Source: CAVXEF01 sp963827315 (GTDB lineage Bacteria; Planctomycetota; Phycisphaerae; Sedimentisphaerales; Anaerobacaceae). Taken from it: 64,000 nt of DNA. How positions within the stretch are numbered: position 1 is the first letter of the stretch; every line of letters starts with the position of its first letter. Below the pieces are notes generated by a model. The model did no database searches. It was not told where the DNA came from and was given only the letters and a program-made list of their open reading frames with translations. The position numbers were made by a program, and so were the translations under genes. The DNA is taken from assembly GCA_963827315.1 (NCBI GenBank), contig CAWHAL010000002.1, forward strand, positions 434,001 to 498,000, in the 5' to 3' direction. Positions 63,419 through 64,000 of the stretch are shown one piece after another.

Positions 63419-63884
63419 GAAAAACTTGCGCATTTGATTGAATTTTTACCGGCCACGGAGGAGTTTTCATCACAAACGCGCAAGCAAAACAAGGAGGTTT
63501 TTCGCAACAATCGCGCAAGTGAAATAGAGAGATTTTCCGAGACGACATCGGGCTCCAGACGTTCGGAAACAACACCGTAGGTGTCGCATCAAGTGCGCAA
63601 GTGAAATAGAGGAATTTTCGCAACAAATGTGCAAGTGTTTTTGGGTTCTTTTAGACACGGATTAACACTGATTACACGGATTTTACAATTTTTGAAAAAC
63701 CCCCTTGCGCGTTTGGTTGTGCCAGACCCTCGCGCAAATGGTGGAGTCTTCCTTCGACCTGGCTCAGGATAATCGGGAATTTGATTAATCACAGATTACA
63801 CGAATTAAATCGCACTGGACAAAAACGTAAAAGGCCGGAAGCGGTAAGCTACTGCTCGTTATTTTAATATCACAACCTAAAAAC
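63419..63884. repeat. Array of degenerate TTGCGCG/CGCGCAAG elements
   Basis: No gene is seen. The word GCGCAAG or its complement occurs about seven times (for example CGCGCAAGTGAAATAGAG twice, 63505-63530 and 63594-63612). Between them are TTTTCGCAACAA words. GACACGGATTAACACTGATT and ATTACACG elements follow at 63655-63680 and 63785-63805. Similar words form the inverted repeat arms, so this is one repeat family. Confidence 0.7.
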
Positions 63885-64000
63885 TTACGGCTCAGCGCCT
63901 TCGAGCCAATGTTCGGCGAAAATGTAAAGGTCGAAAATATCTACTCCACCGCTTTTATCGACATCAGCTCTCTCGCACCAATTTGTCTCTGTGCAATTTT
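63885..64000 (-). CDS. C-terminus of a dockerin-like secreted protein, N-terminal part outside the window
   Basis: The minus-strand frame, open to the window edge, ends in WCERADVDKSGGVDIFDL followed by YIFAEHWLEGAEP and a stop. DxDxSGxVDxxDL is a dockerin-type calcium loop, and the AEHWLEG end is common on secreted proteins of Phycisphaerae. Only about 38 residues are visible, so the main domain is unknown. Confidence 0.85.
   Translation of the reverse strand, partial: NCTETNWCERADVDKSGGVDIFDLYIFAEHWLEGAEP

Noticed and set aside
63126..63792. Several minus-strand frames after panB (for example 63271-63510)
   Set aside because: They are read from repeat elements and share residues only because the repeats share bases.
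61675..63884. CRISPR-like array in the TTGCGCG repeats
   Set aside because: Unit length and spacing are irregular, repeats are degenerate, and no cas gene is present.

Overview
The window looks like chromosomal DNA from a planctomycete of the class Phycisphaerae (Sedimentisphaerales-like). The evidence is indirect. There are two PEP-CTERM proteins, and a protein entering from the right edge ends in the dockerin-like tail AEHWLEGAEP that is typical of that class. Gram-negative envelope genes (BamD-like, LptE-like, type II secretion/type IV pilus ATPase and platform proteins) sit beside a complete Rnf operon. Many families of short dispersed intergenic repeats are also present. No rRNA, tRNA, CRISPR array or recognisable transposase was seen.

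Left part (1-9.4 kb): a truncated GAF-HD-GYP protein and a STAS protein, gspE/gspF-like secretion genes, rpsO-pnp with a clear promoter, and a histidine kinase/sigma54 response regulator pair. From 9.4 to 16 kb three GT-C-type membrane proteins are bracketed by a 63-bp duplication of the 3' end of the response regulator gene, which suggests an inserted block. A HAF-repeat PEP-CTERM protein, a tiny lipoprotein and a trypsin-like protease follow.

Middle part: a threonine/aspartate-family operon (homoserine dehydrogenase, an apgM-like proposed homoserine kinase, aspartokinase, thermonuclease) reads leftward. Opposite it, an AmmeMemoRadiSam operon encodes a radical SAM enzyme, a Tat-signal mini-protein, a lipoprotein Memo-AMMECR1 fusion, and a 1288-residue membrane protein joining a spermidine-synthase-like domain, an FMN-binding domain and a polyferredoxin-like domain. 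Then come a DUF72 gene remnant, radical SAM and SixA genes, a small self-regulated-looking membrane operon with its own winged-helix protein, and an HTH-REC/HDOD-kinase operon. Envelope and quality-control genes (bamD-like, lptE-like, ftsH, dsbD-like, nth, LOG family, cstA) follow.

Right part: apbE faces an rnfCDGEAB operon. RnfG, RnfD and the 1288-residue protein all carry flavinylation-type motifs, so this ApbE has at least three plausible clients in the window. Next are a nitroreductase, an ECF sigma/anti-sigma pair, a second PEP-CTERM protein, and a divergent panB that lies between the arms of a 169-bp inverted repeat together with a candidate structured RNA or terminator pair. The most unusual features are the Memo/AMMECR1 redox operon, palindromic-repeat insertions inside the gspF-like coding sequence, the Walker A Asn in the GspE-like ATPase, the inverted repeat around panB, and the duplicated regulator tail.
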